Source of the DNA: Lichenicoccus roseus
Lineage (GTDB): Bacteria; Pseudomonadota; Alphaproteobacteria; Acetobacterales; Acetobacteraceae
Assembly: GCF_005844085.1 (NCBI RefSeq)
Contig: NZ_VCDI01000007.1
Location: 1 to 64,000 of the forward strand
DNA: 64,000 bases
Reading direction: 5' to 3'
In this document: positions 18,922 to 30,166 of the stretch, piece by piece
How the letters are laid out: each line of letters starts with the position of its first letter
How positions within the stretch are numbered: position 1 is the stretch's first letter
Translations under genes and position numbers: made by a program
The notes under the pieces: model-generated
Told to the model about the DNA's origin: nothing
The model's database searches: none
Seen by the model: only the letters and a program-made list of their open reading frames with translations

Positions 18922-19557
18922 TTAACTCAGTGTGCTCGCTGCTTGATCAGTCCGGTAGCTCTCAACTTCCATCGGCTTGCGTCCAACTAGCCAGGACGGA
19001 TCGGGTAGGCTGCCGCCTGTAATGCGCACCAGCAGCCTCTCGCGGCGTCCGTTCTCGAATATGCAGTCGGCCTCCGCAAAATTCGGGATAAACGGCCTTA
19101 CCTCGATGCAGGAGGAAATCAGTGCTTGGCCGTGCCGGACGAGGACGCCATTGCTGAGAAGGCTGAGATCACTGGCACGGACCGGATCGATCGGATGCAG
19201 CGTTCCGTCACGCAATTCGTTGAGCTCGAAGATGTCGCGCTCCGCGTTCCGCACCGCATAGCCTAAGAGCGGCAGGTAGTCCCAGCCCGGTTCAGCAACG
19301 CTGGCACGACCATTGTCCCAACCGATCACCTGATGCGCCGGGACAGACTTTCCGGAAGCGAGCGGCAGGGAAACCGTCTGCGCGACCAAGGCGGCCAAGG
19401 GTGACGAGATCAGCTTCGCGCGCTCGAGCTCGGCTGCCCGCAAGTCGTCCACCTCCGTGACCTTCGAGAGCTGACGAAGCGTGCCGACCTCCTGCACGAA
19501 GCCGGCAACGTCAAGCCGAACGTTACGACGCTCGAGGATGTGGATGACGACGCCCAT
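18922..19557 (-). CDS. hypothetical protein convergent with the Z1 operon
   Basis: I do not recognise this 211-residue protein. It begins VVIHILERRNVRLDVAGF and is a mixed alpha/beta sequence with no obvious motif, membrane segment or signal peptide; the C-terminal third (IPNFAEADCIFENGRRERLLVRITGG) looks beta-rich. ATG at 19557 follows gaagggcag, a good ribosome-binding site. It points toward the DUF4420 gene across a 75-base gap. Being the last gene before tRNA-Ser it may be an accessory of the defence cluster or an unrelated island gene. Confidence 0.55.
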   Translation of the reverse strand: MGVVIHILERRNVRLDVAGFVQEVGTLRQLSKVTEVDDLRAAELERAKLISSPLAALVAQTVSLPLASGKSVPAHQVIGWDNGRASVAEPGWDYLPLLGYAVRNAERDIFELNELRDGTLHPIDPVRASDLSLLSNGVLVRHGQALISSCIEVRPFIPNFAEADCIFENGRRERLLVRITGGSLPDPSWLVGRKPMEVESYRTDQAASTLS

Positions 19558-20050
19558 TTCTGCCCTTCGTTGCCACAGAGCTGCTCCAACCTAGCCATGT
19601 CTAACTCGCCCGCCCGCTCAATCTACCATAATGTCCGACGTTATGGCGGTTAAAGCCCACAGGTCGGCAGGCTGTGGCGTTCTGCTCTACCGAGGACAAA
19701 TTTCCGGCGACTGCTGATAGATGCGAGGCATAGGACTCCACCAAGTCCATCACCCAACGGAGATGACGCGGTAGCAGATGCCGCGCGTCACGGAGAAGAC
19801 CCGCGCCCGCTTCGCAAGCTTGTCTCTGATCCGGACCTCAGCATCCTGCTCGCCGCCATGATCGAGGGCTGACTGAGATCGACCACGGTTCGTTTAGGGC
19901 GAGAAACCGGAACCAGGGATTTGGCTCCTAAAAGGTGACCTTGGTCGCACTCGTCCCACACAATTCGCGGCCGACCACCACTATATTGAGGGGACGGAAC
20001 AGGGGATTAAAGAGTCCTCGCATCCTAACGCACTGTAATCGCTGGATTGC
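19558..20050. other. island-edge intergenic region, no gene seen
   Basis: These 493 bases between the last island gene and tRNA-Ser hold no credible gene. Broken reading frames around 19730-19870 look like eroded coding sequence but I cannot identify it. No integrase is present here, unlike many islands that insert at tRNA 3' ends. Confidence 0.4.
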
Positions 20051-20143
20051 TGGCGGAGGGGATGGGATTCGAACCCACGGTACGGCTTGACACCGTACAA
20101 CGGTTTAGCAAACCGCCGCCTTCAGCCACTCGGCCACCCCTCC
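20051..20143 (-). tRNA. tRNA-Ser (GCT)
   Basis: The reverse strand folds as a 93-nt serine tRNA with a long variable arm. The acceptor GGAGGGG (20137-20143) pairs with CCCCTCC (20055-20061), the discriminator is G, and the encoded CCA is at 20051-20053. The T-arm reads GTGGGTTCGAATCCCAT and the anticodon loop reads TTGCTAA with anticodon GCT. The variable arm (TTGTACGGTGTCAAGCCGTACC) is the class II hallmark of tRNA-Ser. Its 3' end points to the accessory island on the left, making it a plausible integration site. Confidence 0.95.
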
Positions 20144-20243
20144 GCCGAAGAGCGTGCTCATCGCACGGCGTTTGCGGCACCACTCCTAGTCATTGTCGTA
20201 ACTGCCGTCAAACCACATTCTGACCGGCTGCAAGGCCACCCGG

Positions 20244-21704
20244 TTAAGGTGACCGGGCCAGCCGCTGGCGCAGCGCCTCGTTGACCAGCGCAGGGTTGCC
20301 CTTGCCGCCCATGCCCTTCATCACCTGGCCGACGAAGAAGCCGAACAGCTTGTCCTTGCCGGACCGGTACTCCGCCAGCTTGTCGGCATTCGCCGCCAGC
20401 ACCGCCTCCACCGCGGCATCGATCGCCCCGGTATCGGTCACCTGGCGCAGGCCGCGCCGCTCGACGATGGCAGCAGGCGGCTCGCCAGTTTCCACCATCT
20501 CCTCGAACACGTCCTTGGCGATCCGCCCGTTGATGGTCTGGTCCACCATCAGCCCGAGCAGTTCGCGCATGGCCTGCGCCGAGACCGGACTGTCGGCGAT
20601 GGTCCGTCCGGTGCGGTTCAGGGCTGCGAACAGGTCGCCGGTAACCCAGTTCGCGGCCAGCCGCGGATCGCCCCCCGCCGCCACCGTCTCGTAGAAATCC
20701 GCGGTCGCTTGCTCGGCCACCAGCACGCCGGCATCGTAGCGTGGGATGCCGTACTCGCTGACGAAGCGGCTGCGCTTGGCATCCGGCAGTTCCGGCAGCC
20801 CGGCCTTCAGGTCGGCCACCCAGCCCTCGTCGATCACCAGCGGCAACAGGTCGGGGTCGGGGAAATACCGGTAGTCGTGGGCGTCCTCCTTGCTGCGCAG
20901 CGAACGGGTCTCGCCCCGAGCCGGGTCGAACAGCCTGGTCTCCTGGTCGACCGTACCGCCCGCTTCCCAGACCTGCACCTGGCGACGGGCCTCCGCCTCG
21001 ATCGCCTGCATGACGTAGCGCACCGAGTTGACGTTCTTGATCTCGCAGCGGGTGCGGAACGGCTCGCCGGAATGACGCACCGACACGTTCACGTCGGCAC
21101 GCATGGAGCCCTCCTCCATGTTGCCGTCGCAGGTGCCGAGATAACGCAGGATCGTGCGCAGCTTTCGCACGTAGGCGCCGGCTTCCTCCGGACTACGCAT
21201 GTCCGGCTCGCTGACGATCTCCATCAGCCCGACGCCGGCGCGGTTCAGGTCGATGAACGACTGCGTCTGGTGCTGGTCGTGCAGCGACTTGCCGGCATCC
21301 TGCTCGAGATGCAGCCGGGTGATGCCGATCTCGCGCGTGCTGCCGTCGGCGAGCTCGATCTCGATCACGCCGGATCCCACGATCGGTTGCGCGAACTGGC
21401 TGATCTGGTAGCCGGTCGGCAGATCGGCATAGAAATAGTTCTTGCGGTCGAACCGGCTCTCCAGGTTGATGCGCGCGTTCAGGCCGAGCCCGGTACGCAC
21501 CGCCTGCGCCACGCATTCGCGGTTGATCACCGGCAGCATGCCGGGAAATCCCGCATCCACCAGGCTCACGTGGGTGTTCGGCTCACCCCCATAGGTCGCC
21601 GACGCACCCGAGAACAGCTTGGACTGGCTGATGACCTGGGCATGCACCTCCAGGCCGATGACGACTTCCCACGGCGCGTCCCGACCTTCCAGCAGGTAGC
21701 TCAT
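20244..21704 (-). CDS. gatB: Asp-tRNA(Asn)/Glu-tRNA(Gln) amidotransferase subunit B
   Basis: This 486-residue protein is GatB, the kinase/transferase subunit that phosphorylates the mischarged Glu or Asp on tRNA and accepts ammonia from GatA. The N-terminal [40 protein letters not shown] and the basic [22 protein letters not shown]-terminal YqeY/tail domain are all typical, and the length is standard. ATG at 21704 overlaps the gatA stop by 4 bases (ATGA). Its presence with gatA and gatC implies that the cell makes Gln-tRNA and/or Asn-tRNA by the indirect route. Confidence 0.97.
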   Translation of the reverse strand: MSYLLEGRDAPWEVVIGLEVHAQVISQSKLFSGASATYGGEPNTHVSLVDAGFPGMLPVINRECVAQAVRTGLGLNARINLESRFDRKNYFYADLPTGYQISQFAQPIVGSGVIEIELADGSTREIGITRLHLEQDAGKSLHDQHQTQSFIDLNRAGVGLMEIVSEPDMRSPEEAGAYVRKLRTILRYLGTCDGNMEEGSMRADVNVSVRHSGEPFRTRCEIKNVNSVRYVMQAIEAEARRQVQVWEAGGTVDQETRLFDPARGETRSLRSKEDAHDYRYFPDPDLLPLVIDEGWVADLKAGLPELPDAKRSRFVSEYGIPRYDAGVLVAEQATADFYETVAAGGDPRLAANWVTGDLFAALNRTGRTIADSPVSAQAMRELLGLMVDQTINGRIAKDVFEEMVETGEPPAAIVERRGLRQVTDTGAIDAAVEAVLAANADKLAEYRSGKDKLFGFFVGQVMKGMGGKGNPALVNEALRQRLARSP

Positions 21705-23182
21705 CGGACGCGCCCCGCGGTCACCGATGGCAATCGCCGGAAATCCGCCGCCTGCTCGATGGCGCTGCCCAGGGCGAACAGGGTCTCCTCGTCGAACGGC
21801 CGCCCGAGCAGCTGCAGTCCGAGCGGCAGCCCCTGATGGTCGAGACCGGCCGGCACCGACAGGCCCGGCATTCCGGCCATGCTTGCCGGCACGGTGAAGA
21901 TGTCGTTCAGGTACATCTTGATCGGATCATCCATGTTCTCGCCTAGTGCGAACGCCGCCGACGGTGCGGTCGGCGTCAGCAGCGCATCCACCGTACGATA
22001 CGCCTCGGTGAAATCTCGCAGGATCAGGCTGCGCACTTTCTGAGCACGGAGGTAGTACGCATCGTAGTACCCGGATGACAGCACGTAGGTGCCGATCAGG
22101 ATGCGACGCTTCACTTCCGCGCCGAAGCCTGCTTCTCGCGACGCCTCGTACAGGCCGTCCAGCGTCGGCGCCTCGACGCGACGGCCGTAGCGGATGCCGT
22201 CGTAGCGCGCGAGGTTCGACGAGCACTCGGCCGGCGCGACGATATAGTACGTGGCCAGGCCGTACTGCGTATGCGGCAGCGAGACATCGACGATCTCGCA
22301 ACCGGCATCACGCAACCAGGAGATACCCTGCTGCCAGAGCGCCTCGATCTCGGAGGGCATCCCGTCGGCGCGGTACTCGCGCGGGATGCCCACACGCACG
22401 CCCTTCAGGCTGCGTCCGCAGGCGGCCGCATAATCCGGCACCGGGCGATCCACGCTGGTGCTGTCGCGCGCATCGTAGCCTGCCATCGAGCGCAGCATGA
22501 TCGCGCAATCCTCGACGGTGCGCGCCATCGGCCCCGGCTGGTCCAGCGAACTTGCGAACGCCACCACGCCCCACCGGCTGCAGCGGCCATAGGTCGGCTT
22601 GATCCCGGCGATACCGCAGAACGAGGCCGGCTGGCGTATCGAGCCGCCGGTGTCGGTGCCGGTCGCCCCCATGGCGATGCGCGCCGCCACCGCCGCCGCC
22701 GAGCCACCGGACGAGCCGCCCGGCACCAGCACCGCATCGTCGCCCGTGCGGTGCCAGGGATTCTCCACCGGTCCGAACGCCGAATTGGTGTTCGACGAGC
22801 CCATCGCGAATTCGTCGAGGTTGGTCTTTCCCAGGAACACCGCGCCGTCGCGCAGCAGCTGGCGCGTCACCGTGCTCTCGTACGGCGGCACGAAATTCTC
22901 CAGCATCCGGCTGGCGGCGGTGGTGCGCACCCCCTCGGTGCAGAACAGGTCCTTGATGCCGAGCGGGATGCCGCCGAGCGGCGCCTGCTCGCCACGCGCC
23001 AGGGCGGCGTCCGCCGCGCCGGCACCCCGCAGCGCGGCCTCCGCGGTCACCGTGAGGTAGGCATTCAGGCGCGGGTTGAGCGCCGCGATCGCATCGAGAT
23101 GCGCGGTCGTGAGCTCGACGGCGCTGAACTCCTTGCCACGCAGGCCGCGCAGGCCATCCGCGATCGAGAGGTCGGTCAGCAT
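21701..23182 (-). CDS. gatA: Asp-tRNA(Asn)/Glu-tRNA(Gln) amidotransferase subunit A
   Basis: This 493-residue amidase-signature protein releases ammonia from glutamine and channels it to GatB. The catalytic triad is visible: Lys77 ([10 protein letters not shown]), Ser157 in [10 protein letters not shown] and Ser181 in [10 protein letters not shown], with the 24-residue spacing expected for GatA. ATG at 23182 reads [10 protein letters not shown] and shares one base with the gatC stop (TGATG). The frame is open 126 codons further upstream, but that part is gatC read out of frame and is not included. It is the middle gene of the gatC-gatA-gatB operon. Confidence 0.97.
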   Translation of the reverse strand: MLTDLSIADGLRGLRGKEFSAVELTTAHLDAIAALNPRLNAYLTVTAEAALRGAGAADAALARGEQAPLGGIPLGIKDLFCTEGVRTTAASRMLENFVPPYESTVTRQLLRDGAVFLGKTNLDEFAMGSSNTNSAFGPVENPWHRTGDDAVLVPGGSSGGSAAAVAARIAMGATGTDTGGSIRQPASFCGIAGIKPTYGRCSRWGVVAFASSLDQPGPMARTVEDCAIMLRSMAGYDARDSTSVDRPVPDYAAACGRSLKGVRVGIPREYRADGMPSEIEALWQQGISWLRDAGCEIVDVSLPHTQYGLATYYIVAPAECSSNLARYDGIRYGRRVEAPTLDGLYEASREAGFGAEVKRRILIGTYVLSSGYYDAYYLRAQKVRSLILRDFTEAYRTVDALLTPTAPSAAFALGENMDDPIKMYLNDIFTVPASMAGMPGLSVPAGLDHQGLPLGLQLLGRPFDEETLFALGSAIEQAADFRRLPSVTAGRVR

Positions 23183-23469
23183 CACTCGACCACCTTCGGC
23201 ACCGTGTAGAACAGGCCGTTGCGGCCCGGCGCGTTCGACAGCACCGCCTCCGGCCGGGCGCCATCGGTGACCACGTCGTCGCGCATGCGCAACGCCGCCT
23301 GTTCGGTGCCGACCATCGGCGGCACGCCCTCGACATCCACCGCGGCGAGCTGCTCGATCCAGCCGATGATGCCGTTCAGCTCGCCCTGCAGCCGCGCCAC
23401 CTCGGTATCCTGGATGCCGATCCTGGCCAGCCGGGCGATATGTTTGACGGTCGCGGCATCGAGCGACAT
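23182..23469 (-). CDS. gatC: Asp-tRNA(Asn)/Glu-tRNA(Gln) amidotransferase subunit C
   Basis: This 95-residue protein is GatC, the small clamp that stabilises the GatA-GatB complex. It begins [18 protein letters not shown], has the [15 protein letters not shown] helix and VDVEGVPPM, and ends in the family's [10 protein letters not shown] motif. ATG at 23469 is preferred; the frame extends 21 codons upstream without family similarity. It overlaps gatA by one base and heads the operon, divergent from ruvX across 102 bases that must hold both promoters. Confidence 0.95.
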   Translation of the reverse strand: MSLDAATVKHIARLARIGIQDTEVARLQGELNGIIGWIEQLAAVDVEGVPPMVGTEQAALRMRDDVVTDGARPEAVLSNAPGRNGLFYTVPKVVE

Positions 23470-23571
23470 CGGGCAGAACCTTCTCAAGTCGGGGATACGG
23501 GCGCGAGATCGGACCTTGGTCGCGTTCGGCACGCTGGCAACCGGAGCCGGGCCGGACCATAAGCCCTGACC

Positions 23572-24090
23572 ATGCCGCTCTTCAACATGCCGGACCTGCG
23601 TGCCAGCCTGACTGCCGGTCGACGCCTGCTCGGGGTCGACCCGGGGGAGCGCACCATCGGGCTCGCGCTCTCCGACGTCTCGCTCATGCTGGCGAGCCCC
23701 TACGGCAGCCTGCGGCGCGGCAAGCTGGGCATCAACGCTGTCGAAGTCGGCCGGATCGCTGCCAGGGAAGGCGTCGGCGGGCTGGTCTGCGGGCTGCCGC
23801 TGTCGCTCGATGGCAGCTTCGGCCCGGCCGCCCAGCGTGCGCGCGACTGGCTGCTGGCGCTGTCCGAGCGCACCGGGCTGCCGGCGGCGCTGTGGGACGA
23901 GCGGCTGTCGTCAAGCGCGGTCAACCGCTTCCTCGTCAAGGAGCTGGACATGACCCGCAGCCGGCGCGCCGAGATCGTCGACAAGCTGGCTGCCGCCTAC
24001 ATCCTGCAGGCGGCGCTGGACGCCAGCAGGCCCGGAACATCAAGTAGTATCCATGAAGGATCGCCGGATGGTGGGCGCGACAGGGATTGA
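23572..24090 (+). CDS. ruvX: RuvX/YqgF Holliday-junction-resolvase-fold protein
   Basis: This 172-residue protein is the RuvX/YqgF RNase H-like nuclease, implicated in pre-16S rRNA 5' processing and proposed as a Holliday-junction resolvase. It has [17 protein letters not shown] with the first catalytic aspartate near residue 23, [25 protein letters not shown] with Asp/Glu near residue 113, and [13 protein letters not shown]. The C-terminal 20 residues (glycine/serine-rich) exceed the usual length. Its last 22 bases run into the antisense strand of tRNA-Val(GAC). It is divergent from gatC. Confidence 0.93.
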   Translation: MPLFNMPDLRASLTAGRRLLGVDPGERTIGLALSDVSLMLASPYGSLRRGKLGINAVEVGRIAAREGVGGLVCGLPLSLDGSFGPAAQRARDWLLALSERTGLPAALWDERLSSSAVNRFLVKELDMTRSRRAEIVDKLAAAYILQAALDASRPGTSSSIHEGSPDGGRDRD

Positions 24091-24143
24091 ACCTGTGACC
24101 CCTGCCATGTCAAGGCAGTGCTCTACCGCTGAGCTACGCGCCC
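24069..24143 (-). tRNA. tRNA-Val (GAC)
   Basis: The reverse strand reads as a 75-nt tRNA: acceptor GGGCGCG (24137-24143) paired with CGCGCCC (24073-24079), discriminator A and encoded CCA at 24069-24071. The D-arm is AGCTCAGCGGTAGAGCA, the anticodon loop is TTGACAT with anticodon GAC, and the T-arm is ACAGGTTCAATCCCTGT. Its 3' end overlaps the final 22 bases of ruvX on the opposite strand, an unusually tight arrangement. Confidence 0.95.
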
Positions 24144-24279
24144 ATCCGCTGCGGTGGCTTCTACAAGTGCGCAGGCCGTTCTGCAACCCGGCCCGCCTGG
24201 CTTTCCGACGGGTTCACGACAGCGCCAGATGACACGTCACGCCGCGTCGAGCACACTGGCACGATGATCGAAACCCAGA

Positions 24280-25290
24280 ATGAGTGAGACCCGGCCGACC
24301 GTCCAGGACGTCGATCCCCCGGTGGCCGATCCCGCGACGGCAAGCGATCGGGCGCCCGATGCTGTCGCGACCGGGCCGCAGGCGGCCGAGCCCCTGCCCT
24401 CGTTCCGCATCAGCGCACCGCAGGCCCTGGCGGTCGGCATGCTGGTGGCGTCGCCGCACTCCGGCCGTGATTATCCAGCCGGCTTCGTGGCGACATCGCG
24501 CCTCGGCTTCAGCGCCTTGCGACGCAGCGAGGACAGCTTCGTCGACGAGTTGTTCGCAGCCGCGCCGGCTCTCGGCATGCCGCTGCTGCAGGCCGACTTC
24601 CCCCGCGCCTTCTGCGACGTCAACCGGGAGCCGTGGGAACTCGACCCCGTCATGTTCAGCGACACCCTGCCGTCGTGGTGCAACACCAGCAGCGCGCGGG
24701 TCTCGGCCGGCTTCGGCACCATCGCGCGCCTGGTCGCCTCCGGAGAGCCGATCTATGGCGGCAAGCTCGACTTCGCGGAGGCCGAGCAGCGGATCCGGCT
24801 GTGCTGGCAGCCTTATCACGCCGCCCTCGCCGCCCTGATCGATGACGCCATCGCACGGCACGGCGTCTGCCTGCTGATCGACGCGCACTCGATGCCCTCC
24901 CTCAACGGCCCGATACCGCACGGCCCGTCCGCGGCGACGTCCGAGCGGATCGTCCCGACCGGCAACGGCCGCCGCCAGGAGCCGGATTTCGTGCTCGGGG
25001 ATGCCTTCGGCACGTCCTGTTCCGCATCGGTGACGCGCTGCGCCGAGCGCTACCTGCGCGAGAACGGCTTCCGGGTGCGTCGCAACGACCCGTATGCCGG
25101 CGGCTACGTGACCCGTCACTACGGGCGGCCGAGCCAGAGGGTGCACGTGCTGCAGGTCGAGATCGGCCGCGGCCTCTACATGGACGAGCAGCGATACGAA
25201 CGCTCCGACCAGTTCGGCTTCATGCAGGCCACGATGGCAGGCTTGCTCGAGCGGCTTGCGGCACTGCTGCCGGCGCTGGTTGCCGAGTAG
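24280..25290 (+). CDS. N-formylglutamate amidohydrolase family protein
   Basis: This 336-residue protein belongs to the N-formylglutamate amidohydrolase (FGase) family of zinc hydrolases. Family features are VASPHSGRDYP, the DVNREPWELDPVMF segment, LLIDAHSMPS (metal-binding Asp/His), PDFVLGDAFGTSC, GGYVTRHYGRP and VLQVEIGRGLYMDE. The first 40 residues are a low-complexity proline/alanine leader with no signal peptide. Members act in histidine degradation (HutG-type) or related deformylation; no hut genes are near, so the substrate is open. ATG at 24280 has only a weak ribosome-binding site. Confidence 0.85.
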   Translation: MSETRPTVQDVDPPVADPATASDRAPDAVATGPQAAEPLPSFRISAPQALAVGMLVASPHSGRDYPAGFVATSRLGFSALRRSEDSFVDELFAAAPALGMPLLQADFPRAFCDVNREPWELDPVMFSDTLPSWCNTSSARVSAGFGTIARLVASGEPIYGGKLDFAEAEQRIRLCWQPYHAALAALIDDAIARHGVCLLIDAHSMPSLNGPIPHGPSAATSERIVPTGNGRRQEPDFVLGDAFGTSCSASVTRCAERYLRENGFRVRRNDPYAGGYVTRHYGRPSQRVHVLQVEIGRGLYMDEQRYERSDQFGFMQATMAGLLERLAALLPALVAE

Positions 25291-25314
25291 CCGCTGAACC
25301 CCGTCCACGCGGAC

Positions 25315-25342
25315 AAAAAAAAGGCGGTGCCGAAGCACCGCC
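25315..25342 (-). terminator. rho-independent terminator of the candidate sRNA
   Basis: A perfect 8-bp stem GGCGGTGC / GCACCGCC with a four-base TTCG loop (25323-25342) is followed on the minus strand by eight Ts (25315-25322). This is a strong intrinsic terminator for minus-strand transcription only; the plus-strand side has just three Ts. Confidence 0.88.
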
Positions 25343-25392
25343 CAAGTTTAGGGAGGAAACGTCCAAGATGCGGCCGGCCAGAGGCGGGCCGC
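25315..25392 (-). ncRNA. candidate small RNA with CCTCCC loop
   Basis: A compact non-coding transcript is predicted on the minus strand. It starts about 7 bases past a strong promoter and folds a first stem (TGCGGCC ... GGCCGCA). It then leaves a single-stranded stretch containing TTTCCTCCCT, which is complementary to ribosome-binding sites, and ends in a rho-independent terminator with eight Ts. This three-part layout resembles alphaproteobacterial trans-acting RNAs with exposed CCUCCC anti-Shine-Dalgarno motifs. No protein-coding frame of note lies within it. It sits between two plus-strand genes and is antisense to neither. The extent is estimated from promoter and terminator only. Confidence 0.65.
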
Positions 25393-25398
25393 AACAGA

Positions 25399-25427
25399 AA
25401 GCTATGTCGGTACGCCGGCCTGGTCAA
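25399..25427 (-). promoter_or_regulatory. sigma-70-type promoter of the candidate sRNA
   Basis: On the minus strand, TTGACC (25422-25427) and TAGCTT (25399-25404) are separated by exactly 17 bases. Both hexamers match the housekeeping consensus closely. Its direction and position fit the transcript that ends at the terminator 60-85 bases downstream, and no minus-strand protein gene follows, so it is assigned to the sRNA. Confidence 0.65.
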
Positions 25428-25508
25428 GAACTTATTTTGCGGTGCACAAAATATCCCGCGCTGCCGACGGTGAAGGCTTCCGTAACCTTTGACCGGCATT
25501 CTCGGTCC

Positions 25509-26405
25509 ATGCGCCACCTGCTCTCCTGGCTCCTGCTCACATGGCTCATGCTCGCACCGCTCGCAGCACATGCGACTGACGACGCGAGCCTGTGCCAGCA
25601 GGCCATCCTGAGCGCGGAGCAGGGCAGCGGCGTACCGAACCAGCTGCTGGACGCGATCAGCCGCGTCGAGAGTGGCCGCTACGACGCGCAGCAGGGCGGG
25701 GTGCGAGCCTGGCCCTGGACCATCAACGTCGCCGGCCAAGGGCACTACTATGCATCCAAGGCCGAGGCGATCGCCGCCGCCACGACCTACCGCGCGAGCG
25801 GCATCCGGTCGATGGATGTCGGCTGCACCCAGATCAACCTCATGTACCATCCGGAGGCATTCGGTTCGCTGGAGGCCGCGTTCGATCCGGCACGGAATGC
25901 AGCCTTTGCCGCCGGCTTCCTGACCGACCTGTTCCGCCAGACCGGCAGCTGGCCGCACGCCGCCGCCGCCTATCATTCGCAGACGCCGGAGCTCGGCACC
26001 GACTACCAGCGCAAGGTGCTCGAGGCCTGGGCGGAGCCGATCGATGGCCGCCAGGCCGCTGCATCCGGCCATCGCCCGGTGCATGGACGTATCGCGACCG
26101 TCCTCGGCCACCCCGGATACGCAAGCCCCGCCCCAGGCAGCGCGGCCGCCTCCGACTGGAAGATGACGCCGGCATCGCCGGAGGCCATACGGCCAGCTAC
26201 GGTACTGACCACGGCAGGTCTGCAGGCGGGCTTCGGACGACCCGCGACGCGGGCGACCGGGGCGCCGCTCGGCGGCTATGGCCGCATCATCCGGCTGCAG
26301 GCAGGGGCGCCCATGGCGGCCGGCAGCGGGCGCGGGCTGTCCGCTTACCGCCTGATGCCGGTCGCCCGGCTTGCCAGCGCCAGCCGCCTGGTCGCGCATA
26401 ACTGA
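25509..26405 (+). CDS. secreted lytic transglycosylase (SLT domain)
   Basis: This 298-residue exported protein starts with a signal peptide ([22 protein letters not shown], cleavage after about residue 22). A goose-lysozyme-like transglycosylase core follows: [15 protein letters not shown] with the catalytic glutamate near residue 53, then [31 protein letters not shown] and [12 protein letters not shown]. It would cleave peptidoglycan in the periplasm and release anhydromuropeptides. About 110 C-terminal residues are alanine/proline-rich and unassigned. ATG at 25509 fits the signal peptide; the upstream in-frame extension is rejected. No secretion system is adjacent, so a cell-wall turnover role is more likely than a VirB1 role. 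Confidence 0.88.
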   Translation: MRHLLSWLLLTWLMLAPLAAHATDDASLCQQAILSAEQGSGVPNQLLDAISRVESGRYDAQQGGVRAWPWTINVAGQGHYYASKAEAIAAATTYRASGIRSMDVGCTQINLMYHPEAFGSLEAAFDPARNAAFAAGFLTDLFRQTGSWPHAAAAYHSQTPELGTDYQRKVLEAWAEPIDGRQAAASGHRPVHGRIATVLGHPGYASPAPGSAAASDWKMTPASPEAIRPATVLTTAGLQAGFGRPATRATGAPLGGYGRIIRLQAGAPMAAGSGRGLSAYRLMPVARLASASRLVAHN

Positions 26406-26520
26406 CTGCCGCCCGGCAGGGCCCGGGCATGGGCCGAGACCGGTTGAAAATGGCCGTCACTCCGCGCATACCGACCGCCGCACGCCGGCAGCCCCGGCCC
26501 ACGTCCATGGAGGCACCGCA

Positions 26521-28443
<1,923 letters not shown>

Positions 28444-28464
28444 TCGGACCGGAGCCGCCATACC

Positions 28465-29115
28465 GTGCTGCACATCGATCCGGCGACCGACATGCTGGCC
28501 GTGATCGATGTGCAGCCAACCTTCATGCCCGGCGGCGAGCTGCCGGTGCCGGGCGGCGACGAGATCGTGCCGCTGATCAACCATCTGCTGCGCGACCGTT
28601 TCACGGTGGCCTTCGCCACCCAGGACTGGCACCCGCGCGGGCATCTGTCCTTCGCCAGCGCGCATCCCGGTGCAAGACCGTTCGACATCGCGACGCTGCC
28701 CTACGGGCCGCAGGTGCTCTGGCCCGATCATGCAATCCAGGGCACGCCGAACGCCGCGCTGCATCCCGGCCTGGACCGGGACCGGCTGCAGATGATCCTG
28801 CGCAAGGGCAGCAATCCCGCGATCGACAGCTATTCGGCATTCACCGAGAACGACCACAAGACGTCCACGGGCCTCGCCGGATGGCTGCATGCGCGTGGCA
28901 TCAGGCGCGTGTTCCTGTGCGGGCTGGCGACCGACTTCTGCGTTGCCTGGTCGGCCGAGGATGCGATCACGAACGGCTTCGAGGCCGTCATCCTGGAAGA
29001 TGCCTGCCGGGGCATCGCAAGTCCCGGCGAGGGTGGCCGCGACAGCCTCACCGTCGCACGTCGTCGCCTGGCGGCCAGAGGCATCGCACTTCGTCAGACG
29101 GCGGAACTCGGCTGA
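28465..29115 (+). CDS. pncA: nicotinamidase
   Basis: This 216-residue isochorismatase-fold enzyme deaminates nicotinamide to nicotinate for NAD salvage. Catalytic Asp15 (LAVIDVQPTF), the lysine near 114 (LRKGSNP) and the cysteine near 158 (GLATDFCVAWSA) form the triad. Metal-binding residues lie in FATQDWHPRGHLSF. The PncA-specific LWPDHAIQGTPNAALHPGL is present. The GTG start at 28465 is the only sensible one. Its stop is immediately adjacent, with no spacer, to the stop of convergent panB. The pairing with htpG upstream is probably just a shared transcript. Confidence 0.93.
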   Translation: MLHIDPATDMLAVIDVQPTFMPGGELPVPGGDEIVPLINHLLRDRFTVAFATQDWHPRGHLSFASAHPGARPFDIATLPYGPQVLWPDHAIQGTPNAALHPGLDRDRLQMILRKGSNPAIDSYSAFTENDHKTSTGLAGWLHARGIRRVFLCGLATDFCVAWSAEDAITNGFEAVILEDACRGIASPGEGGRDSLTVARRRLAARGIALRQTAELG

Positions 29116-29937
29116 TCAGCCCGGCTTGACCACGCCGAAGCAATGCTCGGGGCCCGGGAAGCGGCGGGCCCGGACGTCGGCGGCATAGGCCTCGGCGGCG
29201 GCTTCGATCTGCTGGCCAAGCTCGGCATAGCGCTTGACGAACCGCGGGGTGAAGTCCGCGAACAGGCCGAACACGTCGTCGGACACCAGCACCTGCCCGT
29301 CGCAGTGCGGCGATGCGCCGATGCCGATGGTCGGTGTCGCGACCAGCCCGGTGATCTCGGCCGCAAGTGGCTCGACCACCCCTTCCAGCACCATCGCGAA
29401 GGCGCCCGCCTCGTCCACGGCGCGTGCGTCCGCGCGCAGCTTCTCGGCCTCGTCCAGCTTTCGGCCGGTGGCCCTGAAGCCGCCAGCGACCTGCACCGAT
29501 TGCGGCATCAGCCCGATATGTCCGCAGACCGGGACGCCACGCGTGACCAGGAAGCGGATGGTGTCCGCCATCTCGACGCCGCCTTCGAGTTTGACTGCAG
29601 AGGCGCCGGTCTCCGCCAGCACGCGCGCGGCGGCGCGAAACGCCAACTCCGGGCTTTCCTGGTAGGAACCGAACGGCAGGTCCACCATCACGCAGGCCCG
29701 CCTGGTGCCGCGCATCACCGCCTGGCCGTGCGCGATCATCATCTCCAGCGTCACCGGCAGGGTCGTTGGCATGCCGTACAGCACCATGCCGACTGAATCG
29801 CCGACCAGGATCAGGTCGGCATGCGCATCGATCAGGCGGGCGACCGGCGTGGTGTAGGCAGTAAGCGAGACGATCGGCTGTCCGCCCTTGCGGGCGGTGA
29901 TCTCAGGCACGCCGATCCGCCTTGTCGATTGGGTCAT
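29116..29937 (-). CDS. panB: 3-methyl-2-oxobutanoate hydroxymethyltransferase
   Basis: This 273-residue TIM-barrel enzyme adds a hydroxymethyl group from methylene-tetrahydrofolate to ketoisovalerate, the first committed step of pantothenate and CoA synthesis. Typical stretches are [57 protein letters not shown] and [15 protein letters not shown]. Length is standard. ATG at 29937 begins [13 protein letters not shown]. It is convergent with pncA with zero intergenic bases. No panC or panD is visible nearby. Confidence 0.95.
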   Translation of the reverse strand: MTQSTRRIGVPEITARKGGQPIVSLTAYTTPVARLIDAHADLILVGDSVGMVLYGMPTTLPVTLEMMIAHGQAVMRGTRRACVMVDLPFGSYQESPELAFRAAARVLAETGASAVKLEGGVEMADTIRFLVTRGVPVCGHIGLMPQSVQVAGGFRATGRKLDEAEKLRADARAVDEAGAFAMVLEGVVEPLAAEITGLVATPTIGIGASPHCDGQVLVSDDVFGLFADFTPRFVKRYAELGQQIEAAAEAYAADVRARRFPGPEHCFGVVKPG

Positions 29938-30054
29938 CCGTCTCTCCGCTGTCGGTGCCCTGTGTCGACCTGACGGACTTGACGATCAACCCAAAATCCA
30001 CCAGAACCCGCCGACGCCGCCCAGGCCTGCAACAGGACGGGCGGCCGGCAGGAT

Positions 30055-30129
30055 GGGTGCGTAGCTCAGCGGTAGAGCATCGCCTTCACACGGCGGGGGT
30101 CACAGGTTCAATCCCTGTCGCACCCACCA
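30055..30129 (+). tRNA. tRNA-Val (CAC)
   Basis: A 75-nt tRNA on the plus strand has acceptor GGGTGCG (30055-30061) paired with CGCACCC (30119-30125), discriminator A and encoded CCA (30127-30129). The D-arm is AGCTCAGCGGTAGAGCA, the anticodon loop is TTCACAC with anticodon CAC, and the T-arm is ACAGGTTCAATCCCTGT. Its body is nearly the same as tRNA-Val(GAC) at 24069, so the two are probably paralogues. Confidence 0.95.
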
Positions 30130-30166
30130 TCCACGGCAAGTCCCTTCGACAGGTCCCCGCCTGCGG

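Noticed and set aside
23183-23560. Upstream in-frame extension of gatA
   Set aside because: It is gatC read in another frame; the TGATG junction and the GatA N-terminus fix the start at 23182.
24214-25338. 374-codon minus-strand frame opposite the N-formylglutamate amidohydrolase-like gene
   Set aside because: The plus-strand gene has clear family motifs; the minus frame is a shadow.
25323-25342. Terminator for the plus-strand amidohydrolase gene
   Set aside because: The T-tract follows the stem only on the minus strand; plus-strand sequence after the stem lacks a T-run, so it is assigned to the minus-strand RNA.
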